Positions 15,821-24,027 of a DNA stretch of 64,000 bases are shown one piece after another. Numbering within the stretch: position 1 is the stretch's first letter; the number at the start of each line of letters is the position of its first letter. The notes under the pieces were generated by a model. It did not search any database. It had not been told where the DNA came from and saw only the letters and a list, made by a program, of their open reading frames with translations. Where the stretch lies: the NCBI RefSeq assembly GCF_003234795.2, contig NZ_CP126268.1, forward strand, positions 806,001-870,000. Direction: 5' to 3'. The DNA is from Curtobacterium sp. MCLR17_032. GTDB lineage: Bacteria; Actinomycetota; Actinomycetes; Actinomycetales; Microbacteriaceae. Made by a program: the position numbers and the translations under genes.

Positions 15821-16242
15821 CATGAGGTCAGCGCGGGAGCGTGTGGACCCGCTGTCGGAACGAGACCAGTGCCGGTCCCAGCAGCTGCACCGCGCGCACC
15901 GCGGACACCGGTGCGGCCTCACCGAGCTGGTCGCGCGGATCCGCTCGCAGGCCTGGTGGCTCCGGCACCTGCCGTTCTGACCGCCGTCCTGCACAGCGTC
16001 GAGCAGCACCTCCGGCGTCCCCAGATCGGGGCATCCTGCTGACAGGTGTCGCCCCGCTGCGGTAGACAAGACAGCACGCCGGAGTCGACCCGAACGACGC
16101 CGAGCGGACGGCGCCGCCCGTGGACCCTGGATCCGCCGACGGCACCGGATGGGACACCCGTGCGCGGCAACCGCGTGCGCGGGACTTCGGGGATCAGGAG
16201 GGACGCCGTGCACCGCAGCGACGGGTCAGCAGGGGTGCGCCG
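15821..16242. other. Intergenic region before the GT2 operon
   Basis: No supported gene. A 52-codon frame opening at ATG 15822 has no ribosome site and an atypical composition, so it is not annotated. The right half carries the promoter described at 16040-16068 and a ~170-nt leader to ATG 16243. Confidence 0.5.
16040..16068 (+). promoter_or_regulatory. Promoter of the GT2-RsbW-OpgC operon
   Basis: TGACAG (-35, 16040-16045) and TAGACA (-10, 16063-16068) with a 17-bp spacer. The predicted start near 16075 gives a leader of about 168 nt. Confidence 0.5.
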
Positions 16243-18267
16243 ATGACGGCGCTGGACGTCGGTCGACGCGACCGTCGTCGACTGACCGTCGGCACGCCCC
16301 GCCGCCGACTCCTGGCCGTCCGGACCGTCGCCGTGCTCGCGGCGGTGTCCGGCCTGAACTACATCGGCTGGCGCTGGATCGCCTCGGTGAACTGGCACTC
16401 GTGGTGGATCGCCGTGCCACTGATCCTCGCCGAGACGTACAGCGTGATCGACTCGGTGCTCTTCGCGTTCGGGGCGTGGAGGCTCCGCGAGCGCGGCGAA
16501 CCACCGACGAAGCCGAGCACCGACGTCACGGTCGACGTCTTCATCACCACGTACAACGAACCGATCGACCTGGTGATGCGCACCGCCCTCGCGGCGAAGG
16601 CGATCACGCACCCGCACACGACCTGGGTGCTCGACGACGGCAACCGCCCCGAGATGCGTGCGGCCGCCGAGGCCGCGGGGCTCGGCGTGATCACCCGCGG
16701 CAAGGACTGGGTGGACCGTCCGCGGCACGCCAAGGCCGGTAACCTCAACAACGCCCTGCTCGCCACGCAGGGGGAGTTCCTGCTCATCCTCGACGCCGAC
16801 CAAGTGCCGGAACCCTCGATCCTCGACCGCACCCTCGGCTACTTCAAGGACGAGCGGATGGCGCTCGTGCAGACCCCGCAGTGGTTCGAGAACGTGCCCG
16901 ACTCGGACCCGCTCGGCAGCCAGGCGCCGCTGTTCTACGGACCGATCCAGCAGTCGAAGGACGGCTGGAACGCCGCGTTCTTCTGCGGCTCGAACGCGAT
17001 CCTCCGGCGCGAGGCGCTGATGCAGCTCGGCATCACGCGCTACGTGCGGGAAGTCGAGACGAGCGTCCAGCGCACCATCAAGACCGCGAAGAAGCTCCTG
17101 GGCCGGGCACGCGAGACCGAGACGGACGAGCGGGTCCTGGTCGCCCTCGACGACGCCGAAGCGGTCGTCGACCGGGCACGGGACGAGATCGCGTCCGGCG
17201 AGCCGCTCGGTGACGTGACCTACCGCTTCCAGCGTGGTATCGACGCGATCGCGTTCCGGTTCGCCGCCGCCGACCTCGAGTCGGTCCGCGCGGACCTCCA
17301 GGAGCTCGCGGCGATGTCGACCGACGCGAACACGTTCGCCGGCCTCGACGACGCCGCCCTCGACGTCCTCGGGCAGCGGGGTGCGTCGCCGGTGGCCGCG
17401 ATCGAGTCGATCGCGGTGCTCGCCCGGGCGCTCGACGTGAACCGCGACGACGAGGCGCAGGCGATCATGCCCCTGGCCACGATCTCGGTGACCGAGGACA
17501 TGGCGACCGCGATGCGTCTGCACGGCCTCGGCTGGCGCTCGGCCTACCACGACGAGATCCTGGCGAAGGGGCTCGCGCCGGAGGACCTCGAGACGATGCT
17601 CGTGCAGCGGCTCCGCTGGGCACAGGGCACCATGCAGGTCTTCTTCCGCGAGAACCCCCTGGTGCAGAAGGGCCTGTCGTTCGGGCAGCGACTGATGTAC
17701 TTCTCGACGATGTGGAGCTACCTGTCCGGCTTCGCCGCCGTGGTGTACATCGCCGCCCCGGTGCTCTGCCTGTCGTTCGGCGTCGTGCCGGTCCAGGCCT
17801 ACAGCACCGACTTCTTCGCCCGGCTCATCCCGTTCCTGGTGCTCAACCAGCTGCTGTTCTGGGTGGTCGCCGCGGGCAGACCGACGTGGCGCGGGCAGCA
17901 GTACTCGCTGGCGCTCTTCCCGGTGTGGATCGAGTCGGTCACCAGCGCGTTCGAGAACGTCTTCCGCGGCCGGCCGCTCGGCTTCCGCGTGACGCCGAAG
18001 GTCCGCGACGCCAGTGCCGCCAAACCGCGCTGGGACCTCGTGAAGCCGCAGCTCATCGCGATGGCGGCGCTCGCCGCGGCTCTGGTGATGATCGGCATCC
18101 GGTACCTGACCGGTCAGGCGGAGGGGATCGCGCCACTGGTGAACACCGCGTGGGTCGTCTTCGACCTCTTCATCTTCAGCATCGTGATCCGGGCGGTCCG
18201 CTACAAGGGCCCTGACGCCCCGGTGGCCCTGGAACACGAGTCCACGACGGTCGGAGGACCTCTGTGA
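16243..18267 (+). CDS. Cellulose-synthase-like GT2 glycosyltransferase with ~140-residue insertion
   Basis: A 674-residue membrane processive glycosyltransferase of the BcsA/GT2 type, expected to polymerise a beta-glycan from a nucleotide sugar and pass it through the membrane. Two TM helices (~20-75) precede the catalytic domain: TYNEP (~103), DDGNRPEMR (~131), KAGNLNNAL (~164), DAD (~185), FFCGSNAILRREAL (~246-258), TED (~417), QRLRWAQGT (~455). About five or six further TM or interface helices follow. Between GSNAILRREAL and TED there is a charged, helical insertion of about 140 residues where BcsA has only a short link. No PilZ domain is present. The stop overlaps the next gene (GTGA at 18264). 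Confidence 0.88.
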   Translation: MTALDVGRRDRRRLTVGTPRRRLLAVRTVAVLAAVSGLNYIGWRWIASVNWHSWWIAVPLILAETYSVIDSVLFAFGAWRLRERGEPPTKPSTDVTVDVFITTYNEPIDLVMRTALAAKAITHPHTTWVLDDGNRPEMRAAAEAAGLGVITRGKDWVDRPRHAKAGNLNNALLATQGEFLLILDADQVPEPSILDRTLGYFKDERMALVQTPQWFENVPDSDPLGSQAPLFYGPIQQSKDGWNAAFFCGSNAILRREALMQLGITRYVREVETSVQRTIKTAKKLLGRARETETDERVLVALDDAEAVVDRARDEIASGEPLGDVTYRFQRGIDAIAFRFAAADLESVRADLQELAAMSTDANTFAGLDDAALDVLGQRGASPVAAIESIAVLARALDVNRDDEAQAIMPLATISVTEDMATAMRLHGLGWRSAYHDEILAKGLAPEDLETMLVQRLRWAQGTMQVFFRENPLVQKGLSFGQRLMYFSTMWSYLSGFAAVVYIAAPVLCLSFGVVPVQAYSTDFFARLIPFLVLNQLLFWVVAAGRPTWRGQQYSLALFPVWIESVTSAFENVFRGRPLGFRVTPKVRDASAAKPRWDLVKPQLIAMAALAAALVMIGIRYLTGQAEGIAPLVNTAWVVFDLFIFSIVIRAVRYKGPDAPVALEHESTTVGGPL

Positions 18268-18674
18268 GCACGCACGCGAGCATCGACGTCCCCGCGGTCC
18301 CGGCGTCGCTCGACACCGTGCAGGACACCTTCGCCGCGTGGTGGGACGGCCAGGGGATCGACGACCCGACCTTGCGGTTCCGACTGGAGACCGCCCTGGT
18401 GGAGGTCGCCGCGAACGTCATCGAGCACACCCGCCGGTCGGACCCGCACGAGGGGCGTCGGTTCGTCCTCGACCTGACCGCCCACGACACCGAGCTCGTC
18501 GCGGTGCTGTCGGACAACGGCATGCCCGTGGACATCGACCTCAGCGCCGTGACGATGGCCGACCCGGAGGACGAGGGCGGGCGCGGCCTGGCCCTGGCGA
18601 TCGCGGCGCTCGACCGCCTTGAACACCACCACGAGGGTGGGCGGAACGTCTGGGTGCTGGTGTGCGACCGGTGA
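18264..18674 (+). CDS. RsbW-type ATP-binding (HATPase) regulatory protein
   Basis: A 136-residue GHKL ATPase of the RsbW/SpoIIAB anti-sigma kinase class. The N box is ALVEVAANVIEHT (~44-56), G1 is LSDNGMPVDID (~86-96) and G2 is DEGGRGLALAIAAL (~105-118). Such proteins bind partner proteins and phosphorylate STAS antagonists. GTG 18264 overlaps the GT2 stop, and its own stop overlaps the next start (GTGA at 18671), so it is translationally coupled inside a polysaccharide operon. No STAS antagonist, PP2C phosphatase or sigma factor lies nearby, so its partner is not evident. Confidence 0.9.
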   Translation: MSTHASIDVPAVPASLDTVQDTFAAWWDGQGIDDPTLRFRLETALVEVAANVIEHTRRSDPHEGRRFVLDLTAHDTELVAVLSDNGMPVDIDLSAVTMADPEDEGGRGLALAIAALDRLEHHHEGGRNVWVLVCDR

Positions 18675-21220
18675 GGCAGCTCGGGGCGCGGGTCGTCGCC
18701 TTCCTCATGGTCATCGGCGTGCTCCTGCTCGGCGGAGCCCTGCCGGCGAACGCCGCGACGAGCACCCCGACGGCCGCCGCGACGAGCACTCCGACCAAGG
18801 CCCCGAGCACGGCTCCGACCGGCGCCGTCGACCCGCCGACCGGCCGGACCTGGTTCGGCCCCGACCTCGACTGGGGCTCCGACGCTCCGGACGGCTACGA
18901 GGGCCGCCTCGGTGCGACCCCCTCGATGTACGGCGTCGAGATCGCCTACCCCGTCGACGGGCGGGCCGAGCAGCAGTTCCTCCGCTCCACCCGGGCCGCC
19001 GCCGCACAGGGTGCCGTGCTGGTCGTCAGCCTGGTGCCCGACGAGTCCCTCGGGTCCCTGACGACGGCCGATGCCCGTCACGCGAACACCCTGTTCGAGC
19101 GGGCCCACCGGCAGTACGACACCCAGCTCCTGGTCCGCTTCGCCCCGCAGATGAACGGCACGTGGGTGCGCTGGGGGCAGCAGCCGACGCAGTTCGTGCG
19201 GGCCTTCCGGACGGTCGCGAAGCAGGTGCACGCCGGGGACTCGGATGCCCGCATGGTGTGGTCGCCTTCCTACGGCGCCGGCTACCCGTTCGGTTCGTCC
19301 GCGGGCCGTCTGGCGGACCTGTCGGCGACCGACACCGAGAAGCTCGACACCAACGGCGACGGCCGGCTGACCGCCGCCGACGACCCCTACGAGCCGTACT
19401 GGCCCGGGGCGTCGTCCGTCGACTGGGTCGGCCTGTCGATCTTCTTCTTCGGCAAGGGCAAGGCGACCGAGGCAGCCGGCCGTGACGTCCCGCTGACGCG
19501 CAACGACGTGCCGGCGTCGGACGAGGTCGCACAGCGCTTCGCCGAACGCTGGGGCTACGACCAGCAGCAGCCCCGGTCCTTCGTCGACCGGTTCGCCGTC
19601 GACCGCGACCGCCCGATGCTGCTCGACACGGGCGCGCTCTACGACCACTCCCTCGGTGGTGCCGGCGAGCTGCAGGTGAAGCAGAGCTGGTGGCGGCAGG
19701 TGTTCGCCGAGGTGCGGGAGACCCCCGAGATCCGCGGGGTGACGTACATCGAGGCGAACCGTCGGGAACCCGAGGCCGGCAACCGCGTGGCCGACTGGCG
19801 TTTCGCGAAGGCTCCGGGGATCGCCGGGTCGTTCCGCACGGACCTGCAGGACGCCGACCAGTTCGTGTTCGGGCCGGTCACCGACCGGGTCACCCCGCAG
19901 CAGGGGGCCGCCGCGACGAACCAGCAGCTCGACACCGGTGGCGACCAGATGGCGTGGATCGTCTGGCTGGCGGCGGGCCTGGCGCTCGTGTTCGTGGTCA
20001 GCGGGCTGGTCGGACGGCTCGTGCCCAGCTGGCGCTACCCGGACGACGGCAAGCCGGGGCGCGATCTGCGACTCGACCTGTTCCGCGGGTTCATCATCCT
20101 CGCCGTGGTGATCACCCACATCGAGGTCTCCGGCCCGTACTCGTACCTGACGCTGCACGCGGTCGGCGCGATCACCGGTGCCGAGATGTTCGTGTTCCTC
20201 TCCGGCATGGTGCTCGGCATGGTCTACCCGCTCGGCATCGCCCGGTTCGGCGAGTGGGCGTCCGCGATCGGGGCGTGGAAGCGTGCCCGGAAGCAGTACC
20301 TCGTCACGCTCGCGGTGATCCTCATCGTCTTCGCGCTGAGCTTCGTCCCGCTGTTGAACACGGACGCGATCACGACCTTCACCGACCGGGGCACGGGTCT
20401 CGACGGCGTGCAGGCCGAGGGTCGCGTCTACGACCTGTACCCGAACGCGATGCAGCTGTTGGCGTACCCGCCGCCCTGGTACGCGATCCGGCAGTTCCTG
20501 CTGCTCGAGATGGGCCCCTGGCCGTTCAACATCATGGGCCTGTTCGTGGTGCTCAGCCTGTTCATCCCGGTGTTCATGTGGGTGATCCGACGCGGCTACT
20601 GGTGGGCGCTGCTCGTCGTCAGCTGGGCGCTCTACGTCTTCCAGGCGGTGAACCCCGACTTCAAACCGCTGAACTCGCAGTTCGACGCGGTGTTCCCGCT
20701 GCTGACCTGGCAGGTGGTCTTCACGCATGGACTGGTCCTCGGGTACTACCGACGCCAGATCACCCGGGCGCTGACCGGCCGGCTCGGCAAGGTCCTGATC
20801 GGCGTGCTGATCTGCGGGTACGCAGCCTTCCTGGTCTACGTCTGGGCCGGCGACCGCTTCGACTTCACGCCGACGCCGTTCCCGGCGACGATGTACCAGG
20901 ACCTCTACAACACCGCGTACCAGCGGGTGGACCTGCAGTGGGGCCGTCTGATCGACATCGCGTTCTTCGCGATCGTGTCGTACGCGATCCTCACCGTGTT
21001 CTGGAAGCCCGTGAACGCCGTCATCGGGTGGCTGTGGATCCCGCTCGGCCAGGCCAGCCTCTACGTGTTCGTCTGGCAGGTCTTCTTCGCGCTCGTGATC
21101 GCGTCGCTGCCCCTCGACTACGGCAACGTCTGGATCGGCACCGCCGTGCACACCGCGCTGATCCTGCTCAGCTGGTACATGATCCGGCGGAAGTTCCTGT
21201 TCTCCGTCATCCCGCGCTGA
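18671..21220 (+). CDS. Secreted GH26-like domain fused to OpgC-type membrane acyltransferase
   Basis: An 849-residue protein. It has a signal peptide (~1-33, ending LPANAA), a Thr/Pro linker, then a GH26-like barrel (~58-400) outside the cell. The GH26 acid/base region, normally HEMNG, reads PQMNG here (Gln160), and the expected nucleophile region ETG reads DTG (Asp319), so both catalytic Glu positions are changed. An EF-hand-like loop DTNGDGRLTAADD starts at residue 226. A TM helix (~427-450) leads into an OpgC-family multi-pass domain (~465-845) starting RLDLFRGFIILAVVITHIE. OpgC proteins acylate (succinylate) glucans. It probably binds and modifies the polymer made by the GT2 (inferred). 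GTG 18671 overlaps the previous stop. Confidence 0.85.
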   Translation: MRQLGARVVAFLMVIGVLLLGGALPANAATSTPTAAATSTPTKAPSTAPTGAVDPPTGRTWFGPDLDWGSDAPDGYEGRLGATPSMYGVEIAYPVDGRAEQQFLRSTRAAAAQGAVLVVSLVPDESLGSLTTADARHANTLFERAHRQYDTQLLVRFAPQMNGTWVRWGQQPTQFVRAFRTVAKQVHAGDSDARMVWSPSYGAGYPFGSSAGRLADLSATDTEKLDTNGDGRLTAADDPYEPYWPGASSVDWVGLSIFFFGKGKATEAAGRDVPLTRNDVPASDEVAQRFAERWGYDQQQPRSFVDRFAVDRDRPMLLDTGALYDHSLGGAGELQVKQSWWRQVFAEVRETPEIRGVTYIEANRREPEAGNRVADWRFAKAPGIAGSFRTDLQDADQFVFGPVTDRVTPQQGAAATNQQLDTGGDQMAWIVWLAAGLALVFVVSGLVGRLVPSWRYPDDGKPGRDLRLDLFRGFIILAVVITHIEVSGPYSYLTLHAVGAITGAEMFVFLSGMVLGMVYPLGIARFGEWASAIGAWKRARKQYLVTLAVILIVFALSFVPLLNTDAITTFTDRGTGLDGVQAEGRVYDLYPNAMQLLAYPPPWYAIRQFLLLEMGPWPFNIMGLFVVLSLFIPVFMWVIRRGYWWALLVVSWALYVFQAVNPDFKPLNSQFDAVFPLLTWQVVFTHGLVLGYYRRQITRALTGRLGKVLIGVLICGYAAFLVYVWAGDRFDFTPTPFPATMYQDLYNTAYQRVDLQWGRLIDIAFFAIVSYAILTVFWKPVNAVIGWLWIPLGQASLYVFVWQVFFALVIASLPLDYGNVWIGTAVHTALILLSWYMIRRKFLFSVIPR

Positions 21221-21290
21221 CACCCGGCAGCGGCTGGCGACCGCCAGCAGCTGACGACCGGTAGCAGTCCGGCACCAGCCCGGCCCCGAC

Positions 21291-21336
21291 ACGGACGGGA
21301 GGCTCGTCACCAGCTGGTGACGAGCCTCCCGTCCGT
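21291..21336. terminator. Perfect 46-bp palindrome, bidirectional terminator
   Basis: Perfect palindrome of 23 + 23 bases with core GGGAGGCTCGTCACCAG and centre CAGCTG. It lies between the convergent OpgC-fusion and acyl-CoA ligase genes and so can end both transcripts. Confidence 0.8.
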
Positions 21337-21368
21337 CGTGTGGTCCGGTCCTGCGCCGGGCCCGGCGC

Positions 21369-22919
21369 TCAGCCGCCGTACTGCCGCGTCAGCTCCCGCC
21401 GCAGCACCTTCCCGCTCGGCCCGAGCGGCAGTGCCTCGACCACGTGGTACACCCGCGGGTACTTGAACGAGGCGATCCGCTCGCGGACGAATGCGTCGAC
21501 CCCGTCGGATCCGGTGGCGCCGTCGCGGAGGACGACGGCCGCGTGCACCTCCTGCCCGTGCACCGGGTGGTCGACGCCGAACACCGCGGCCGAGGCGACG
21601 TCCTCGTGCCGGTGCAGCACCGCCTCGACCTCGGACGGGTAGACGTTGTAGCCGTTCCGCAGGATCAGGTCCTTCTTGCGGTCGACGATGCTGACGTACC
21701 CGTCCTCGCTGAGCACGCCGATGTCGCCGGTGCGGAGGTACCCGTCGGCCATCGCGGTCGCCGTCGACTCCGGGTCGTCGAGGTAGCCGAGGAACAGGTT
21801 GTGCCCACGGACGACGATCTCGCCCGGCTCCCCGACCGGCAGCGGCACGATGCGCCCCTCGACCTCGGCGTCCGCCACGACGACGTCGACGCCCCAGACC
21901 GCAGGGCCGACGCTGCCGGCGCGACCCGGGACGCCGCGGGGGACCACCGAGACGACGGGCGAGGTCTCGGTCAGGCCGTAGCCCTCCTGGATCGGCGCCT
22001 GGAAGGTCGACTCGAAACGCTCCAGCACGGCGGCGGGCAGCGCGGCGCCGCCGGAGACGCACCAGCGGAACCGCGGTCGGGCGTCGTACTGGTCGGCCGC
22101 TCCGAGGAGTGCGATGAACATCGTCGGGACCCCGAGGAACGCCGTGACCTGCTGCTCCGCGCAGAGCTGCAGCGCGGTGGCCGCGTCGAAGCGGGGGAGC
22201 AGCACGATCGTCGCGCCCCGGCGGAGCGTCGTGTTCATCACGACGGTCTGGCCGAACGTGTGGAACAGCGGCAGGCCGCCGAACACGACGTCCTCCTCGC
22301 GCAGGTCGAACACGTCGATGATGCAGACGTTGACCTGCTCGACGAGCGCGAAGTGCGACCCGACCGCGCCCTTGGGCTGCCCGGTCGTGCCGCTGGTGAA
22401 CAGGATGGTGGCGGGGTCGAGGGGGTTCGTCGCGACGACGGCGTCGAGCGGCTCGCCCTCCGACGCCAGCGCGGTCAGCGAGAGGACGTCCTCGCCGGCA
22501 GCCACGCCGACGACGAGCGCCCCGGTGTCGGCCGCGGCGGGTCCGGCCTCGCCGAGCACCGACCCGGCGGCGATGAGCACGCGTGCGCCGGAGCTGCTGA
22601 GGACGTGGGTGATCTCCTCGCGCTTGAACAGCAGGTGGATCGGCACGACGACGGCGCCCATCGCGAGGACGGCGAAGTACGCCACCAGGAACTCGGGCAC
22701 GTTCGGCAGCATCACCGCCACCCGGTCGCCGCGCTCGACGCCGCGGGCGCGCAGGCCGCCGGCGGTCTGACGGACCCGCTCCCACAGGTCGCCGTACGTC
22801 AGTTCGTGGACGCCGTCGGGCAGCGCGGTGACGACGGCGGTCTTGATGCGGTGCCGTCGGGCGCCCTCGGCCACGATCGTGGCGACGTTCAGTGTTCCCA
22901 GTCCGGTGGTGGTGGACAT
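21369..22919 (-). CDS. Long-chain fatty acid-CoA ligase family (AMP-forming)
   Basis: A 516-residue acyl-adenylate-forming enzyme (ANL superfamily). It should activate a carboxylic acid, probably a fatty acid, to acyl-AMP and then to the CoA thioester. Motifs: ILFTSGTTGQPKG (P-loop), GYGLTETSPVVS, YLRTGDIG, and DRKKDLILRNGYNVYPSEVE with the C-terminal domain ending at the catalytic Lys region LPLGPSGKVLRREL. ATG 22919 was chosen because GAGGGG lies ~7 nt upstream. It stands alone between two palindromic terminators. Chain-length preference cannot be read from the sequence. Confidence 0.9.
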   Translation of the reverse strand: MSTTTGLGTLNVATIVAEGARRHRIKTAVVTALPDGVHELTYGDLWERVRQTAGGLRARGVERGDRVAVMLPNVPEFLVAYFAVLAMGAVVVPIHLLFKREEITHVLSSSGARVLIAAGSVLGEAGPAAADTGALVVGVAAGEDVLSLTALASEGEPLDAVVATNPLDPATILFTSGTTGQPKGAVGSHFALVEQVNVCIIDVFDLREEDVVFGGLPLFHTFGQTVVMNTTLRRGATIVLLPRFDAATALQLCAEQQVTAFLGVPTMFIALLGAADQYDARPRFRWCVSGGAALPAAVLERFESTFQAPIQEGYGLTETSPVVSVVPRGVPGRAGSVGPAVWGVDVVVADAEVEGRIVPLPVGEPGEIVVRGHNLFLGYLDDPESTATAMADGYLRTGDIGVLSEDGYVSIVDRKKDLILRNGYNVYPSEVEAVLHRHEDVASAAVFGVDHPVHGQEVHAAVVLRDGATGSDGVDAFVRERIASFKYPRVYHVVEALPLGPSGKVLRRELTRQYGG

Positions 22920-23085
22920 CGTGCCCCTCTTCGTCGGTTCGGGCATCGTCGCCCTCGGTGGGGTCGCTGGTGGGACGACACCCGCGCGGTCGTCGGGTGC
23001 GTCCGCCCTCCTGACGCTACCCAGCGCGGACGGTCCGCATGCAGCCCCCGTTCGGCGGGCACGGGTGCGTCTCGGCACGACGACG

Positions 23086-23125
23086 GACGGGAGGCCCGTG
23101 GCGATCCCGCCACGGGCCTCCCGTC
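23086..23125. terminator. 18-bp stem hairpin
   Basis: GACGGGAGGCCCGTGGCG, a 4-nt loop (ATCC) and the exact complement. It lies 32 bp past the stop of the small gene at 23158-23307 (minus strand), upstream of the ligase gene. Confidence 0.75.
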
Positions 23126-23157
23126 GGTGTGGACGCAGCTGCGTCCGAGGTGCAGTG

Positions 23158-23307
23158 TCAGCGCTGCTTCGTCGTCGCCACGAAGAGGTCGTCGAACAGT
23201 CCCTGGTCCTCAGTGGGCTGCTCGCCGTGCTTCCAGCGACGGCGCAGGCGGCGGATGGTGGTGATGCGCACCGGATCGACGCCCGGTTCGGTCTCGTACA
23301 GGCCCAT
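23158..23307 (-). CDS. Small basic hypothetical protein (49 aa)
   Basis: A 49-residue protein starting MGLYETEPGVDPVRITTIRR, with a basic stretch RRLRRRWKHG and an acidic/hydrophobic end (GLFDDLFVATTKQR). The ATG at 23307 has an AAGGGA site 5-6 nt upstream. A promoter is visible further upstream (23409-23436), and a hairpin follows the stop. This is good evidence for a real small gene, but I do not recognise its family. Confidence 0.6.
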   Translation of the reverse strand: MGLYETEPGVDPVRITTIRRLRRRWKHGEQPTEDQGLFDDLFVATTKQR

Positions 23308-23408
23308 GGTGTCCCTTCCCGTCGGCGGTGACCCCCGTGCGAGGGGAGTCCCGGTCGATTCCGACGGTACGGCCGCGTTCGGAGCCACGCCCGCGCAAGT
23401 AGGTAGAG

Positions 23409-23436
23409 AAGTTACCCATCCGCGCTGCGTGGACAA
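23409..23436 (-). promoter_or_regulatory. Promoter for the 49-aa gene
   Basis: On the minus strand, TTGTCC (-35, 23431-23436) and TAACTT (-10, 23409-23414) with a 16-bp spacer. The leader to ATG 23307 would be about 95 nt. Confidence 0.45.
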
Positions 23437-23473
23437 TTCCTTCGCCCACGAACCGAGAGGCCCCTAACCTGCC

Positions 23474-23923
23474 TTACGACGTGGGCGGCACCCCGCCGTC
23501 GAGCGCCACGACGATGCGGTCGACGATGCGGACGAGGCGTCGGCGCTCTCGTTCCGAGAAGGAGGACAGGAGTTCGTGCAACTGCTCGTTGGTGCTGTCC
23601 AGCGCCGCTGCGAACACCTGCTCCTGGCCGGGCGTCAGCTCGATGAACCGGCTCCGACCGTCCTCCGGGTTCGGCACGCGCTGCAGGATCCCCTGCCGCT
23701 CCAGCCGGTCGATGATGCCCGTCACCGCGGGGCCGGTCAGCCCGAGGTGCGACGTCAGGTCCTTCACCCGGACCGAGCGCTCGCCCGACTTCGCACGCCA
23801 CACGTACTGCAGCACCGACAGGTCGGTGCCGGAGACGCCGGTCCGGTCGCGCAGCCGGTTGCGCAGCGCGGTCGAGGCCTGCTCCAGACGGGTCAGGGCA
23901 CCCATCACGTCGAGGTCGCTCAC
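23474..23923 (-). CDS. MarR family transcriptional regulator
   Basis: A 149-residue MarR-type winged helix protein: dimer helix TRLEQASTALRNRLRDRTG, recognition region DLTSHLGLTGPAVTGIIDRL, wing ILQRVPNPEDGRSRFIELTP. GTG 23923 has a GGAGGAG site 8 nt upstream. It is divergent from the AraC gene at 24028, and the 104-bp gap carries two palindromes, so one or both regulators may act there. Ligand and targets are unknown. Confidence 0.88.
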   Translation of the reverse strand: MSDLDVMGALTRLEQASTALRNRLRDRTGVSGTDLSVLQYVWRAKSGERSVRVKDLTSHLGLTGPAVTGIIDRLERQGILQRVPNPEDGRSRFIELTPGQEQVFAAALDSTNEQLHELLSSFSERERRRLVRIVDRIVVALDGGVPPTS

Positions 23924-23948
23924 CGGGTGCCCTCCTCCGTGCGTCACG

Positions 23949-23991
23949 GCATGCCGGAGTGGGGACCGGCATGCTCGCGGCAAGGATATCC
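23949..23991. promoter_or_regulatory. Palindromic operator candidates between marR and araC genes
   Basis: A perfect 9-bp inverted repeat GCATGCCGG-N8-CCGGCATGC (23949-23974) and the 8-bp palindrome GGATATCC (23984-23991) occupy the divergent promoter region. Dyads of this size fit a dimeric repressor such as the MarR protein. Binding is inferred. Confidence 0.5.
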
Positions 23992-24027
23992 AGATACCGC
24001 TGGTTCCCGACTCAGTGCGGTGACCCA

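Noticed and set aside
15822..15980. A 52-codon plus-strand frame after the 4-TM gene
   Set aside because: No ribosome site, Arg/His/Cys-rich composition and no coupling; treated as intergenic.
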